This document shows positions 25,647 to 33,856 of a DNA stretch of 34,174 nucleotides, one piece after another. The stretch covers positions 1 through 34,174 of the forward strand of contig CAYRZF010000016.1 of assembly GCA_964428805.1 (NCBI GenBank). The letters are read 5' to 3'. The DNA is from CAYRZF01 sp964428805. GTDB taxonomy: Bacteria; Methylomirabilota; Methylomirabilia; Rokubacteriales; CSP1-6. Numbering within the stretch: position 1 is the stretch's first letter; each line of letters starts with the position of its first letter. The notes under the pieces were generated by a model. It searched no databases, was not told the origin of the DNA, and was given only the letters and a program-made list of their open reading frames with translations. The position numbers were made by a program, and so were the translations under genes.

Positions 25647-26834
25647 CTACTTTTCCTTCCTGAAGAAGGTGGCCCCGCCGGCCGAGGGAGCGCCCGGGAT
25701 GGTGCGGGCCCCGGGCTTCCCCGGGTCCTCCGGGCCGACCTCCCACGTCATCTCGGCCGCGGAGAAGATACCGCGGACCTTCAGCGCGAAGTCGTCCGGG
25801 TTGGTCGCCGCTTCCAGGGCAGTTTCGAGGCTGATCTTGTCGTCCCGATAGAGGGCCAGGAGCGACTGATCGAAGGTCTGCATCCCGTACTGCGCCTGGC
25901 CGGCGGCGATGATCACAGGGATCTCCGGCGTCTTTTGCGCGTCTCGGATGGACTCGCGGATGAGCCCGGTCCCCACCATCACTTCCACGGCGGGGACTCG
26001 ACCCTTGCCCCCGACCTTGACCACGAGCCGCTGGGAGACGATGCCCGCCATGACCCCGGCGAGCTGCGCGCGAATCTGGTCCTCCTGGTGCGGCGGGAAG
26101 CTGGCGATGAGACGGTTGATGGTCTCGGCGGCGTTCAACGTGTGGAGGGTGGACAGCACGAGGTGCCCGGTTTCCGCCGCGTGCAGGGCCACCATCATGG
26201 TCTCGGGGTCGCGCATCTCGCCCACCAGGATCACGTCCGGGTCCTGGCGGAGGGCGGCGCGCAGGGCCTGGGTGAAGTTCGGGGAATCCTGCCCGAGCTC
26301 GCGCTGGCTGATCACGCAGGTCTTGTCCTCGTGGACGAACTCGATCGGGTCCTCGATGGTGATGATGTGGTCGTTCCGGTACCGATTCATGTAGTCGATG
26401 ATCGCCGCCTGGGTCGTGGTTTTGCCGGAACCCGTGACGCCGGTCACGATGACCATCCCACGACGCTCCATCGCCAGTTTCTCGAGCACCTTGGGCAGGT
26501 TCAGCTCGTCGAAGGCGGGGATCTTGTCGGGGATCACCCGGAAGGAGCCGTGGATCTCTCCCTTGGCGAGGAAGAGGTTGACCCGGAAGCGGCCCGCGCT
26601 CTTTACCGTGTGGGCCAGGTCCATCTCCTTCCCCTCCTCCAGGAGGGCCGTCAGGCGGCTGGGCTTGAGCAGCCGCTTGGCCTGCTCCAGCATGTACTCC
26701 CGCGCCAGAAAAGGCCAATCCTGCTGGAGCTCGAGGGTCCCGTGGATCCGAAGGATCGGGTGGGAGTTGGGCTTGAGATGGACGTCGGAAGCCCCGCGTC
26801 CCACTGCGAGGGTCAGGAGTTCATCCAGATCCAT
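25647..26834 (-). CDS. pilT: Type IV pilus retraction ATPase PilT
   Basis: PilT is a hexameric ATPase that depolymerises type IV pili, driving twitching and DNA uptake. The 395 residues show the N-terminal PAS-like part (ASDVHLKPNSHPILRIHG), Walker A GVTGSGKTT (132-140), the Asp box ITIEDPIEFVH, Walker B DVILVGEMRDPET, the His box TGHLVLSTLHT and the PilT-type AGVMAGIVSQRLV. The C-terminal 50 residues extend beyond the core (family length about 345-370) and end in a Pro/Gly-rich tail. ATG 26834 has GGGGAGGA upstream. It lies between recA and recX with gaps of 21 and 23 bases. No other pilus gene is present. PilU is the main alternative name. Confidence 0.94.
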   Translation of the reverse strand: MDLDELLTLAVGRGASDVHLKPNSHPILRIHGTLELQQDWPFLAREYMLEQAKRLLKPSRLTALLEEGKEMDLAHTVKSAGRFRVNLFLAKGEIHGSFRVIPDKIPAFDELNLPKVLEKLAMERRGMVIVTGVTGSGKTTTQAAIIDYMNRYRNDHIITIEDPIEFVHEDKTCVISQRELGQDSPNFTQALRAALRQDPDVILVGEMRDPETMMVALHAAETGHLVLSTLHTLNAAETINRLIASFPPHQEDQIRAQLAGVMAGIVSQRLVVKVGGKGRVPAVEVMVGTGLIRESIRDAQKTPEIPVIIAAGQAQYGMQTFDQSLLALYRDDKISLETALEAATNPDDFALKVRGIFSAAEMTWEVGPEDPGKPGARTIPGAPSAGGATFFRKEK

Positions 26835-26855
26835 CGTCTCTGTCCTCCCCGGTTG

Positions 26856-27875
26856 TTAATGAGGCGACGCCACCGCCTTCAGTCCGAGGGCGGAGCGCAC
26901 CTTGGCTTCCAGGTCAGCCAGCACCTTGGGGTTGTCCTTGAGGAACTTCTTCGCGTTCTCACGGCCCTGGCCGATCCGTTCGTTCTTGAACGTGAACCAC
27001 GTGCCAGACTTTTCCACCAGCCCCTGCTCCACCGCCTGGTCCAGCACACTGCCCTCCTTCGAGATCCCCTCGCCGTAGATCATGTCGAACTCCGCCTCGC
27101 GGAACGGGGGCGAGAGCTTGTTCTTGACCACCTTGACCTTGGTCCGGGCTCCCACCGACTCGGTGCCGATCTTGATCGCCTCTTGCCGTCGGATGTCCAG
27201 GCGGATCGACGCGTAGAACTTCAGCGCCCGGCCGCCCGGCGTGACCTCCGGGTTCCCAAACATTATTCCTATCTTCTCGCGGATCTGGTTGATGAAGATC
27301 ACCGCGGTCCCCGAGCGCGAGATCGCCGCCGTGAGCTTCCGGAGCGCCTGGGACATGAGCCGCGCCTGGAGGCCCGGGAGCGAGTCGCCCATGTCACCGT
27401 CGAGCTCGGCCCGCGGGACCAGCGCGGCGACCGAATCCAGCGCGATCACGTCCACGGCGTTCGAGCGGACCAGCGTCTCGGTGATCTCCAAAGCCTGCTC
27501 GCCGGTGTCGGGCTGGGAGATCAGGAGCTCATCGATATTGACGCCCAGGTTCTTGGCGTAGTTCGGGTCGAGCGCGTGCTCGGCGTCCACGAACGCGGCG
27601 ATCCCCCCCAGACGCTGGGCCTCGGCGATGATGTGAAGGGCGAGCGTCGTCTTCCCGGACGACTCAGGGCCGAAAATTTCGCTGACGCGACCGCGCGGGA
27701 TTCCGCCGATCCCGAGGGCGACGTCGAGGGCGATCGAACCGGTGGGGATAACCGGCACGTCGTCGAGCGCCCCGCGCGCGCCCAGGCGCATGACCGCGCC
27801 CTTGCCGAACTGCCGCTCGATCTGGGAGATCGCCAGCTCCAGCGCCTGACGGCGATCGCTCTTCACCTCAGTCAT
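26856..27875 (-). CDS. recA: Recombinase RecA
   Basis: RecA forms filaments on single-stranded DNA, pairs homologous DNA and triggers LexA-type self-cleavage in the SOS response. The 339 residues are typical: IERQFGKGAVMRLG, Walker A GPESSGKTT (69-77), LGVNIDELLISQPDTGEQAL, VIALDSVAALVPRAEL, loop L2 region FINQIREKIGIMFGNPEVTPGG and the KNKLSPPFREAEFDI-type end (here EFDMIYGEG). No intein is present. The start is ATG 27875 with GGGAGGAAGG just upstream. A strong promoter lies about 90 bases away. It heads the run recA-pilT-recX-alaS-kinase. No LexA box was recognised near the promoter. Confidence 0.99.
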   Translation of the reverse strand: MTEVKSDRRQALELAISQIERQFGKGAVMRLGARGALDDVPVIPTGSIALDVALGIGGIPRGRVSEIFGPESSGKTTLALHIIAEAQRLGGIAAFVDAEHALDPNYAKNLGVNIDELLISQPDTGEQALEITETLVRSNAVDVIALDSVAALVPRAELDGDMGDSLPGLQARLMSQALRKLTAAISRSGTAVIFINQIREKIGIMFGNPEVTPGGRALKFYASIRLDIRRQEAIKIGTESVGARTKVKVVKNKLSPPFREAEFDMIYGEGISKEGSVLDQAVEQGLVEKSGTWFTFKNERIGQGRENAKKFLKDNPKVLADLEAKVRSALGLKAVASPH

Positions 27876-27966
27876 GCCTTCCTCCCGAAAGATATCGGAG
27901 GGGGGACCCCTCGCGATCCGAGCCGGTGAATAAAAGCAAAAAGCCGACCTGATGAGGGTTTAAGTC

Positions 27967-27996
27967 ATTGTATGGGGGGAGCCCGGGGAAAGTCAA
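27967..27996 (-). promoter_or_regulatory. Sigma-70-type promoter of the recA operon
   Basis: On the minus strand TTGACT (27991-27996) and TACAAT (27967-27972) are separated by 18 bases, close to consensus. The transcript would start near 27960, leaving a leader of about 85 bases before recA. I found neither a CTGT-N8-ACAG nor a GAAC-N4-GTTC type LexA site across or near it. Confidence 0.75.
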
Positions 27997-28086
27997 TTTC
28001 GCCGTGCATCGTGCGCCTGTTATGGCGGCGGCGGCGCGCGATGTCAATGTCCAGAAACTAATACAGGAGCATATGCGAGCGCCGGG

Positions 28087-28593
28087 TCATCGCGTGATCG
28101 CCGGATCGTCCCCCCGAGCCGTCAGCGTGAACTCCACGCACGTCCCCGGGGGGAGGGCCTCGTGGGGGATCATGGCACCCTGCTCATCGGGGGCGCCAAT
28201 GAGGACGGTCTCCTGGTCGGCGGGGAGGAGGCAATCGCTGATGCTGACGGTGCGGCCCACGGTAGCGGCCACGCGGCGGACATCCGGCGCGGCGGTCGGA
28301 TCGTCGCTGAGGCGCTCAAAGGTCGATTGCCACAAGCGCCCGGGCAAGATGATCTCGCCGGCTGGCGTCCGGTCGAACTGGATCGGAGGAACCTTGGGGC
28401 GGAGGTCTTCGGTATAGAGTCCAGCGGGCACGGGAGTAATGAATCTGACGGTCCACCGGTGCGCGTCAGCTCGCTCCAAGACGTACCGACCAAACGCAAA
28501 GCGCCCCTCGTCGTCCACGACCCCGTATTGGCGAGCCACGGCGAGCCACGCCGCGGCCTCATCTCTCGTCACGGGCCGCATCCTGCTCATCAT
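28087..28593 (-). CDS. Protein of unknown function
   Basis: The 168-residue protein is soluble by appearance, with no signal peptide or membrane helix. The N-terminus (RPVTRDEAAAWLAVARQYGV) is helical and the rest strand-rich, with RWTVRFITPVPAGLYTED and ATVGRTVSISDCLLPADQET. I do not recognise a family. Codon use looks like its neighbours, with GC-rich third positions. It is the last gene of the minus-strand run that follows the ABC transporter and small lipoprotein genes, 36 bases after the latter, so it may be co-transcribed. A Met-Met start with GAGG just upstream supports 28593. A gap of about 210 bases with the recA promoter follows. Confidence 0.65.
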   Translation of the reverse strand: MMSRMRPVTRDEAAAWLAVARQYGVVDDEGRFAFGRYVLERADAHRWTVRFITPVPAGLYTEDLRPKVPPIQFDRTPAGEIILPGRLWQSTFERLSDDPTAAPDVRRVAATVGRTVSISDCLLPADQETVLIGAPDEQGAMIPHEALPPGTCVEFTLTARGDDPAITR

Positions 28594-28629
28594 GAACCTC
28601 GTCGCATCGGGTTGATGCTCAAGGGTTTG

Positions 28630-28854
28630 CTAAGGCGCTTGCGCGTAGCCCTGTCGTTCGTAATCCTCCACGCAGCGCTGGCGCTCCCGTTCTTCCTCCT
28701 GTGCCTTCCGCGGGAAGATGTTCCAGTACCAGTACTCCTCGCACCTCACCGTGTCCCCGGTCTGCGGGTGTCGCAGGGCAACCGAAGAAATGACCGTACA
28801 CCCCCCGGCGAGCACCAGCAACAGCGTGACGGCGAGCGAACGGGCAAGCTCCAT
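28630..28854 (-). CDS. Small predicted lipoprotein
   Basis: The 74-residue protein has a short lipoprotein signal, SLAVTLLLVLAGGC, with the Cys at position 19 as lipidation site, and a mature part of about 56 residues. That part contains RHPQTGDTVRCEEYWYWNIF and a charged helix EEERERQRCVEDYERQGY. Two Cys in the mature part could form a disulfide. It starts 25 bases after the last permease gene of the ABC operon, and GGAGCTC lies just ahead of ATG 28854. Similar tiny lipoproteins with a CxxDY-type end are widespread but have no assigned role. Membrane anchoring is well supported; function is unknown. Confidence 0.75.
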   Translation of the reverse strand: MELARSLAVTLLLVLAGGCTVISSVALRHPQTGDTVRCEEYWYWNIFPRKAQEEERERQRCVEDYERQGYAQAP

Positions 28855-28879
28855 CTCTGGAGCTCCTTTCCCCTGACGC

Positions 28880-29731
28880 CTACTTGATCGCCCCGACCGT
28901 GAATCCGGCGATGAAGCGATCGACGAAGAAGTTGTAGAGGATGGCGATGGGGACGCTGGCGATGAAGGAGCCGGCCATCATCGAGCCCCAGAAATAGACG
29001 TCCCCGTGGACCAGGAAGGTCGGCACCCCGACACTCACCGTCATCTGCGAGACGGCGGAGATGAACGTCAGGGCGTAGACGAACTCCTGCATCACCAGCG
29101 TGAGGGTGAAGATCACGACCGTCAGGATCCCCGCAATCGAGATTGGAATCACGATCTTCACAAACGCCCCCAGCCGGCTATGGCCGTCGATCATGGCCGC
29201 CTCCTCCAGGTCGGGGGGGATGGCCTTGAAGAAGCCCATCATGAGCCACGTGCAGAAGGGGATCGTGAAGGAGGGATAGACCAGCACCAGCGACCAGATG
29301 GAATCCTGAAGGCCCAGGTCGCCGATCACCCGGGACATGGGGATGAACAGGAGGGTGGGAGGAATCAGATAGGTGAGAAAGATGCCGATGCCGAGCTGTT
29401 CCCCCCACCGTCCCGTCAGCCGGGCGAGGGCATACCCCGCCGGGAGTGCCAGGAGGAGGGTAATCGCCACCACGACCACTCCGACGAGGGCGGTGTTCCA
29501 GAGCCAGCGGCCGTACAGGGTCTCGAGAAACAGCACCCTCAGGTGCTCCAGCGTCGGCGGCTCGTTATACACGAAGGGGTTATTTCCCCGGTTCATGAGG
29601 TCGGTGGTGCGCTTGAAGGTGGTGATGAGCATCCAGTAGAAGGGAAAGGCGGCGAAGATGGTGAAGGCCGCTATGATCCCGAAGTGGGTGCCTCGGGCTC
29701 CCCGCCGCTTCAGTGTTTCGGGAAGCGCCAT
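28880..29731 (-). CDS. Sugar-type ABC transporter permease, MalG-like
   Basis: The 283-residue inner-membrane protein has about six helices. The EAA loop that docks to the ATPase is visible as IPPDLEEAAMIDGHSRLGAF followed by FVKIVIPISIAGIL. It belongs to the carbohydrate uptake CUT1 permeases of the MalG/UgpE type, the second half of the membrane pore. The start ATG 29731 lies one base after the stop of the first permease gene, so the two are translated together. It is the last transporter gene of the operon. The fold is certain; the sugar or polyol carried is unknown. Confidence 0.94.
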   Translation of the reverse strand: MALPETLKRRGARGTHFGIIAAFTIFAAFPFYWMLITTFKRTTDLMNRGNNPFVYNEPPTLEHLRVLFLETLYGRWLWNTALVGVVVVAITLLLALPAGYALARLTGRWGEQLGIGIFLTYLIPPTLLFIPMSRVIGDLGLQDSIWSLVLVYPSFTIPFCTWLMMGFFKAIPPDLEEAAMIDGHSRLGAFVKIVIPISIAGILTVVIFTLTLVMQEFVYALTFISAVSQMTVSVGVPTFLVHGDVYFWGSMMAGSFIASVPIAILYNFFVDRFIAGFTVGAIK

Positions 29732-29732
29732 C

Positions 29733-30644
29733 TCAGGTCACCTCCGCGCGGCGGGCGACGCGGAGGAACACGACGGCGGCGGCCAGGAGCAGGGGGAAAA
29801 GGAAGAGGGCGATGGCCGCGCCCTCAGCGAGGTCTCCTCCCTGGACGCCAGTGAAGAAGGCGAGGCTGGCCAGGACCTGCGTCGTGTCGTACGGCCCCCC
29901 CCGGGTGAGCACGAAGATCACGATCATGTCGGTGAAGGCAAAGACGAGCCCGAAGAGGAGGGCCACGAGCATGATTGGGCGCACCAGCGGCATCGTGATC
30001 TGGAAGAGATGCCGCCAGAAGCTGGCCCCGTCCACGGCCGCCGCGTCGTGGATGTCCGCGGGGATAGAGCTGAGTCCCCCCAGAAGGATCACCGTCGCCA
30101 GCGGGAGCAGCCGCCAGACGTGGACGGCGATCACGGAGCCCATGGCCAGGTGGGGGATCCCCAGCCACATGGGCCAGTTCTCGGGGCGGATAAGCCCGAG
30201 GGCCTCGAGACTCCAGTTGATCACACTGTAGATGGAGTCCAGAATCCACAGCCACCCGATCGTTCCCAGCGAAATGGGGGCGACCCAGGGGAGCAGGATC
30301 AGGAACCGGACCACCCACTTGCCTTTGAAATCCTTCAGCAGCGCCAGGGCCAGCACAGTGGCCAGCACTATCACCAGGGCCTGGGAGACGAAGGCGAAAA
30401 TGAAGGTGTTCTTGAGGGAGGTCTGGAATTTCGTGGTTCCGACCACGCTGATGAAATTCTTCAGGCCCACGAACTCCAGGGTCCGGCTTCCCGCAGTGAC
30501 GCTGCTGACGCTGTAGAAGAGGGCCAGGAAGAACGGGAATCCGACGACCAGGACGATGTACAGGACGGCCGGCCCGATCATGAGGGGGCCGAGCCACTTC
30601 TCGCTGTCGAGGAGAAAGCCGAACCGACTCCGTCGGGCGTCCAT
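29733..30644 (-). CDS. Sugar-type ABC transporter permease, MalF/UgpA-like
   Basis: The 303-residue membrane protein has six predicted helices, beginning WLGPLMIGPAVLYIVLVVGF. The ATPase-docking EAA loop reads IPADIHDAAAVDGASFWRHL and continues FQITMPLVRPIML. These are marks of CUT1-type permeases that pair with a MalG-like partner, here encoded next. Start ATG 30644 is eight bases after the ATPase gene. In the operon it sits between the ATPase and second permease genes. The N-terminus is cytoplasmic and charged (MDARRSRFGF). The family is certain and the substrate unknown. Confidence 0.94.
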   Translation of the reverse strand: MDARRSRFGFLLDSEKWLGPLMIGPAVLYIVLVVGFPFFLALFYSVSSVTAGSRTLEFVGLKNFISVVGTTKFQTSLKNTFIFAFVSQALVIVLATVLALALLKDFKGKWVVRFLILLPWVAPISLGTIGWLWILDSIYSVINWSLEALGLIRPENWPMWLGIPHLAMGSVIAVHVWRLLPLATVILLGGLSSIPADIHDAAAVDGASFWRHLFQITMPLVRPIMLVALLFGLVFAFTDMIVIFVLTRGGPYDTTQVLASLAFFTGVQGGDLAEGAAIALFLFPLLLAAAVVFLRVARRAEVT

Positions 30645-30652
30645 CGGGATCC

Positions 30653-31684
30653 TTACAGGGCTCTAGGCCGGGTCCTGAGGCCCGTCGCCTTGTCGAAGAA
30701 TTTCAGATCCTTCTCCTGGACGGCGAACTCATAGCCCTTCCCCGGCTGGACGGAAACGGCCATCATGGACGGCAGCTTGGCGATGACCTTTGAGTCCGGG
30801 AACTGGCCCCCGAGGACCCCGTAGGCCAGCCGATCCGCCCCGAGGTACTCGAGGCGGGTGACGCGGAACGAGAAGCTCGTCAGCCCGGCACGGTTTTCGT
30901 GCGCCTCCTGGGGCAGGAAGTGCTCCGGGCGAAAGCCGACGAGACAGTCGTTCTTCTCCACCAGGTTCATGGGGGGCGAGCCCAGGAAGCCGGCCACGAA
31001 AGTGTCGGCCGGCTCGTCGTACACCTCCGTGGGGGTGCCGATCTGCCTCACCTTGCCCCCCTGCATCACCGCGATCCGGTCACCCAGCCCCATCGCTTCC
31101 ACCTGGTCGTGGGTGACGTAGATGGTCGTGGTACCGATTCGCCGCTGGAACTGCTGCAGCTCGTCCCGGGCCGACGACCGAAGTTGGGCGTCCAGATTCG
31201 AGAGCGGTTCATCCAGGAGAAACACGGCGGGCTCCCGCACCACGGCCCGAGCCAGCGCCACCCGCTGCCGCTCGCCCCCGGACAACTCCCGGGGCTTTCG
31301 GTGGAGCAGCTTTTCGATCCCGAAGAGGGAGGCGGCCCACTCGACCTTTGGGGGAATGGCCTCCTTCTTCACCCCTTGGGCCTTCAGGGGGAAGGCGATG
31401 TTGCCGAAGACCGTCATGTGGGGATAGAGGGCGTAGCTCTGGAAGACCATGGCGATCTTCCTGGCGCGCGGCGGCAGATCGTTAACCACCTGCCCCCCAA
31501 TGAAGATCTCCCCGCCTGTCGGGTGCTCCAGCCCGGCGATCATCCGGAGGAGCGTCGTCTTCCCGCAGCCCGACGGCCCCAGCAGGACGAGGAACTCCCC
31601 TTCCTTGGTCGAGAGATCGACACCATCCACGGCCCTTACGTCGCCGAAATGTTTTCGTATGTCTCTGGTCTCGACGATTGCCAT
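30653..31684 (-). CDS. ABC transporter ATP-binding protein, UgpC/MalK-like
   Basis: The 343-residue ATPase powers the two permeases from the cytoplasm. Motifs in order are Walker A GPSGCGKTT (36-44), the Q-loop VFQSYALYPHMTV, signature LSGGERQRVALARAVV, Walker B VFLLDEPLSNLD, and the switch His in YVTHDQVEAM. A C-terminal OB-type (TOBE) domain follows, with VGFRPEHF, as in MalK and UgpC. I prefer ATG 31684 over a TTG four codons upstream because MAIVETRDIRKHFG is the usual opening. A 14-base-pair hairpin separates it from the binding-protein gene. One ATPase for two permeases means it works as a homodimer. Confidence 0.95.
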   Translation of the reverse strand: MAIVETRDIRKHFGDVRAVDGVDLSTKEGEFLVLLGPSGCGKTTLLRMIAGLEHPTGGEIFIGGQVVNDLPPRARKIAMVFQSYALYPHMTVFGNIAFPLKAQGVKKEAIPPKVEWAASLFGIEKLLHRKPRELSGGERQRVALARAVVREPAVFLLDEPLSNLDAQLRSSARDELQQFQRRIGTTTIYVTHDQVEAMGLGDRIAVMQGGKVRQIGTPTEVYDEPADTFVAGFLGSPPMNLVEKNDCLVGFRPEHFLPQEAHENRAGLTSFSFRVTRLEYLGADRLAYGVLGGQFPDSKVIAKLPSMMAVSVQPGKGYEFAVQEKDLKFFDKATGLRTRPRAL

Positions 31685-31700
31685 ACCCGGATCCAACGTC

Positions 31701-31731
31701 GAGGGAGGCTCCGGAACCCGGAGCCTCCCTC
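31701..31731. repeat. Perfect hairpin between the binding-protein and ATPase genes
   Basis: GAGGGAGGCTCCGG pairs perfectly over 14 bases with CCGGAGCCTCCCTC around an AAC loop. There is no T-run after it on the transcribed strand, so it is more like the mRNA-stabilising or partial-stop hairpins that follow binding-protein genes than a full terminator. Its GAGGCTCCGG arm also occurs in the speD leader palindrome at 16713. Confidence 0.85.
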
Positions 31732-31783
31732 CGGCCCGCGCGGCTAAAGCGGGCTACAGCTGACTGCGATCTCTGCCCGCGGC

Positions 31784-33127
31784 CTAGATGAGGCCCTTCT
31801 CCTTCCACTTGGCGAAGATCCGCTTGGAGGCGGCGTCCGCTTCCTTGAGAGCTTCCTCGGGGGTCGCCGCACCGCTGGCGGCCTTCGCAAACATGACGTT
31901 GAGCACCCACGTGCTGAACATCTCGTCGACGGCCGCGGTGGCGTAACCGGGATAGCCCACGTTGGTCGCCCACTCGAGGACGTCCTCGAGCACCTTGTAC
32001 TTGTCGGGCGGGTGGGCCTTGGGGTCGTTGGCGATGAGCTTCTTGAGATCCGGCACGGTCCTCGGGAAGCAGGGGAAGTCGTAGAACTCGCCTGCCACGA
32101 ACGCCTGCCGGAAGTCCGTGACGTAGTCCACGAGGAACTTCTTGGCGCCCTCGATGTTCTCGGCAAACTTCCAGACGACGTAGCATTGCATCACGTGCTC
32201 GAGCCCGATCGCCCGCACGGGGCCCCGGAGCGCCTTCGTCAGCTGGATCTTCTTGGAGATGTCGGGGTTGTCCTTTTCCGCGGTGCGCGTGATCGAGATG
32301 GCGTTCAGGGCCAGGGAGCATTTGCCGGCGAGCATTGCCCGGTTATTGGACGAGGCGTCCCAGGTGAAGACCTCGGGGGTCATGGTCTCCTCGAACAGCG
32401 CCTTGACGAACTTGATGGCTTCGAGGGTCTCCTTCGAGTTCAGCGTCAGGTTGCCGGCTGCGTCCTGCTCGTGAGCCCCGAAGGCGTACATGATGGTGCG
32501 CATGGCCATGCCCGTGTCGATCTCGTTGGAGAGGCCGATCCCCACGGGATTGCCGAACTGCTTCTTGATCTTCGCCCCGGCGGTCCGGACCTCGTCCCAC
32601 GTCCTCGGCCCGTTGGGCAGTCCGACCTGGGAGAACAGGTCCTGCCGGTAGTTCACCGGGTCCGGCGTGAACGACGGAGAGAAGGCGTAGTACTTCTTGG
32701 TCTTCGGGTTGTACGTGCTCTTCACCGCCAGATCGATGGGCTTGCCGACCTTCCCCTCCACCTCCTGGTACACGTCCCGCATGTCCACCGTCTGCTCTTC
32801 GAACGCGGGGGGCGGCCAGTTGAACAGGAACAGGTCGTGGCCCTTCTGGGCAGACACCTCGGCGGCAGCGCGGGGGTTGACGCCGGCGACGCCGATGTTG
32901 TCCACGATCACCTCGGTGTCGTTCTTCTGCCCCCATTCCTTGGTGTACTTCTTGTTGAACCACTCGTCGTAGACCGGGACGAAATGGACCCAGTTGAGAA
33001 TCTTCAACGTCTTCTTGGCCGCGTGGGCGCGCCCCGGAATGATGATATTGGCGCCGATCCCGGTCGCCAGCGCCCCCGCCCCGGTGGCCTTGATGAACTC
33101 ACGCCGACTTACCGTCTCCTCAGCCAT
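31784..33127 (-). CDS. Tat-exported ABC substrate-binding protein (family 1 extracellular)
   Basis: The 447-residue protein starts with a twin-arginine signal, SRREFIKATGAGALATGIGA, ending near ARA-type cleavage GRAHA. It is therefore exported folded by the Tat system. The mature part resembles family 1 solute-binding proteins: LKILNWVHFVPVYDEWFNKK, RAAAEVSAQKGHDLFLF, GPRTWDEVRTAGAKIKKQFG and GIGLSNEIDTG. These bind sugars, glycerol phosphate or polyols for CUT1 transporters. It is the first and probably most expressed gene of the operon and has its own near-consensus promoter. Most binding proteins use Sec, so the RR signal is notable. The ligand cannot be deduced. Confidence 0.93.
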   Translation of the reverse strand: MAEETVSRREFIKATGAGALATGIGANIIIPGRAHAAKKTLKILNWVHFVPVYDEWFNKKYTKEWGQKNDTEVIVDNIGVAGVNPRAAAEVSAQKGHDLFLFNWPPPAFEEQTVDMRDVYQEVEGKVGKPIDLAVKSTYNPKTKKYYAFSPSFTPDPVNYRQDLFSQVGLPNGPRTWDEVRTAGAKIKKQFGNPVGIGLSNEIDTGMAMRTIMYAFGAHEQDAAGNLTLNSKETLEAIKFVKALFEETMTPEVFTWDASSNNRAMLAGKCSLALNAISITRTAEKDNPDISKKIQLTKALRGPVRAIGLEHVMQCYVVWKFAENIEGAKKFLVDYVTDFRQAFVAGEFYDFPCFPRTVPDLKKLIANDPKAHPPDKYKVLEDVLEWATNVGYPGYATAAVDEMFSTWVLNVMFAKAASGAATPEEALKEADAASKRIFAKWKEKGLI

Positions 33128-33153
33128 AGGCCGCTCCTCCCGTTGGGACCTGG

Positions 33154-33173
33154 ACCCGGGCTCGACCCCGGGT
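33154..33173. repeat. Short inverted repeat in the ABC operon leader
   Basis: ACCCGGG and CCCGGGT pair perfectly around a six-base loop, 27 bases upstream of the binding-protein start. A possible mRNA structure or operator site. Confidence 0.5.
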
Positions 33174-33255
33174 GTGACCCCTGTTGGTACACCGTCTAAA
33201 TGGGGCCCCCGCCGCGATTCGACGAAAAATGCCCCGCCATCGTGAGACGCCCTGC

Positions 33256-33283
33256 ATTCTAACCATATTCAGAGAGGTGTCAA
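33256..33283 (-). promoter_or_regulatory. Near-consensus sigma-70 promoter of the ABC transporter operon
   Basis: On the minus strand TTGACA (33278-33283) and TAGAAT (33256-33261) are 16 bases apart. The start of transcription would be near 33249, giving a leader of about 120 bases that contains a CCCGGG hairpin (33154-33173). The -35 box lies seven bases beyond the thpR stop codon. Confidence 0.75.
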
Positions 33284-33289
33284 GAGCCC

Positions 33290-33856
33290 TCAGGGGAACG
33301 CAAAGGCGGCGAGTTCGGTGTAGCGCGAGCCGGCCGGGGACAGGTCGCTTCGCATGAGGGAGAGCCCGCCCACCTGGAGGCGGCCGAACTCCACCCGTGC
33401 GTCGCGGGCCATCGCCTGCTGAAGCTCCGCGAGGCCCCGTGGAACTCGCACCCGGCCGATGGTCAGGTGGGGCGAGTACGGTCGCTCCTCCCGGGCGAAT
33501 CCGCGCGGGGTGAGCGCCGCTTCCACCCGGGCCTGGAGCGCCTGCGCGGCCTGGCCGCCATCGTCCACGCCGACCCAGACCACCCGCGGCCGGGCCATCC
33601 CGGGAAACGCCCCGAGGCCACAGAAGTGAAGCGAGAACGGCGCCGCGCCGGCCACAGCTGCCGCGAGGCCTTCCTTGACCTGCTCGAAAGTTTCCGGCGG
33701 CAGTTCGCCGAGAAACTTCAGGGTCAGGTGGAGGTTCGGTGGGCTCACCCAGCTCACGCGAGGGGCCAGTGGCCGAAGGCGGGCGATCTCCGCGGCGATG
33801 GCCGCCCGCACCTCCTCACTCAGCAGAATCGCCACAAACGACCGGACCCGCTCCAT
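33290..33856 (-). CDS. thpR: RNA 2',3'-cyclic phosphodiesterase (2'-5' RNA ligase family)
   Basis: ThpR (LigT) opens 2',3'-cyclic phosphates on RNA ends and can join half-tRNAs in vitro. The 188 residues contain the two catalytic HxT motifs, H43-L-T in NLHLTLKFLGE and H130-L-T in YSPHLTIGRV, in the normal spacing. The N-terminal RSFVAILLSEEVR is the usual opening. ATG 33856 is chosen because it overlaps the pncC stop as TGATG and starts at the conserved opening; the open frame 23 codons upstream belongs to pncC in another frame. Pairing of thpR with cinA/pncC is common and often lies just upstream of recA; here recA is about 6 kb away, beyond the ABC operon. Confidence 0.95.
   Translation of the reverse strand: MERVRSFVAILLSEEVRAAIAAEIARLRPLAPRVSWVSPPNLHLTLKFLGELPPETFEQVKEGLAAAVAGAAPFSLHFCGLGAFPGMARPRVVWVGVDDGGQAAQALQARVEAALTPRGFAREERPYSPHLTIGRVRVPRGLAELQQAMARDARVEFGRLQVGGLSLMRSDLSPAGSRYTELAAFAFP

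Noticed and set aside
25638..27929. 763-codon plus-strand frame opposite pilT and recA
   Set aside because: Antisense shadow of two certain genes; no motif of its own.
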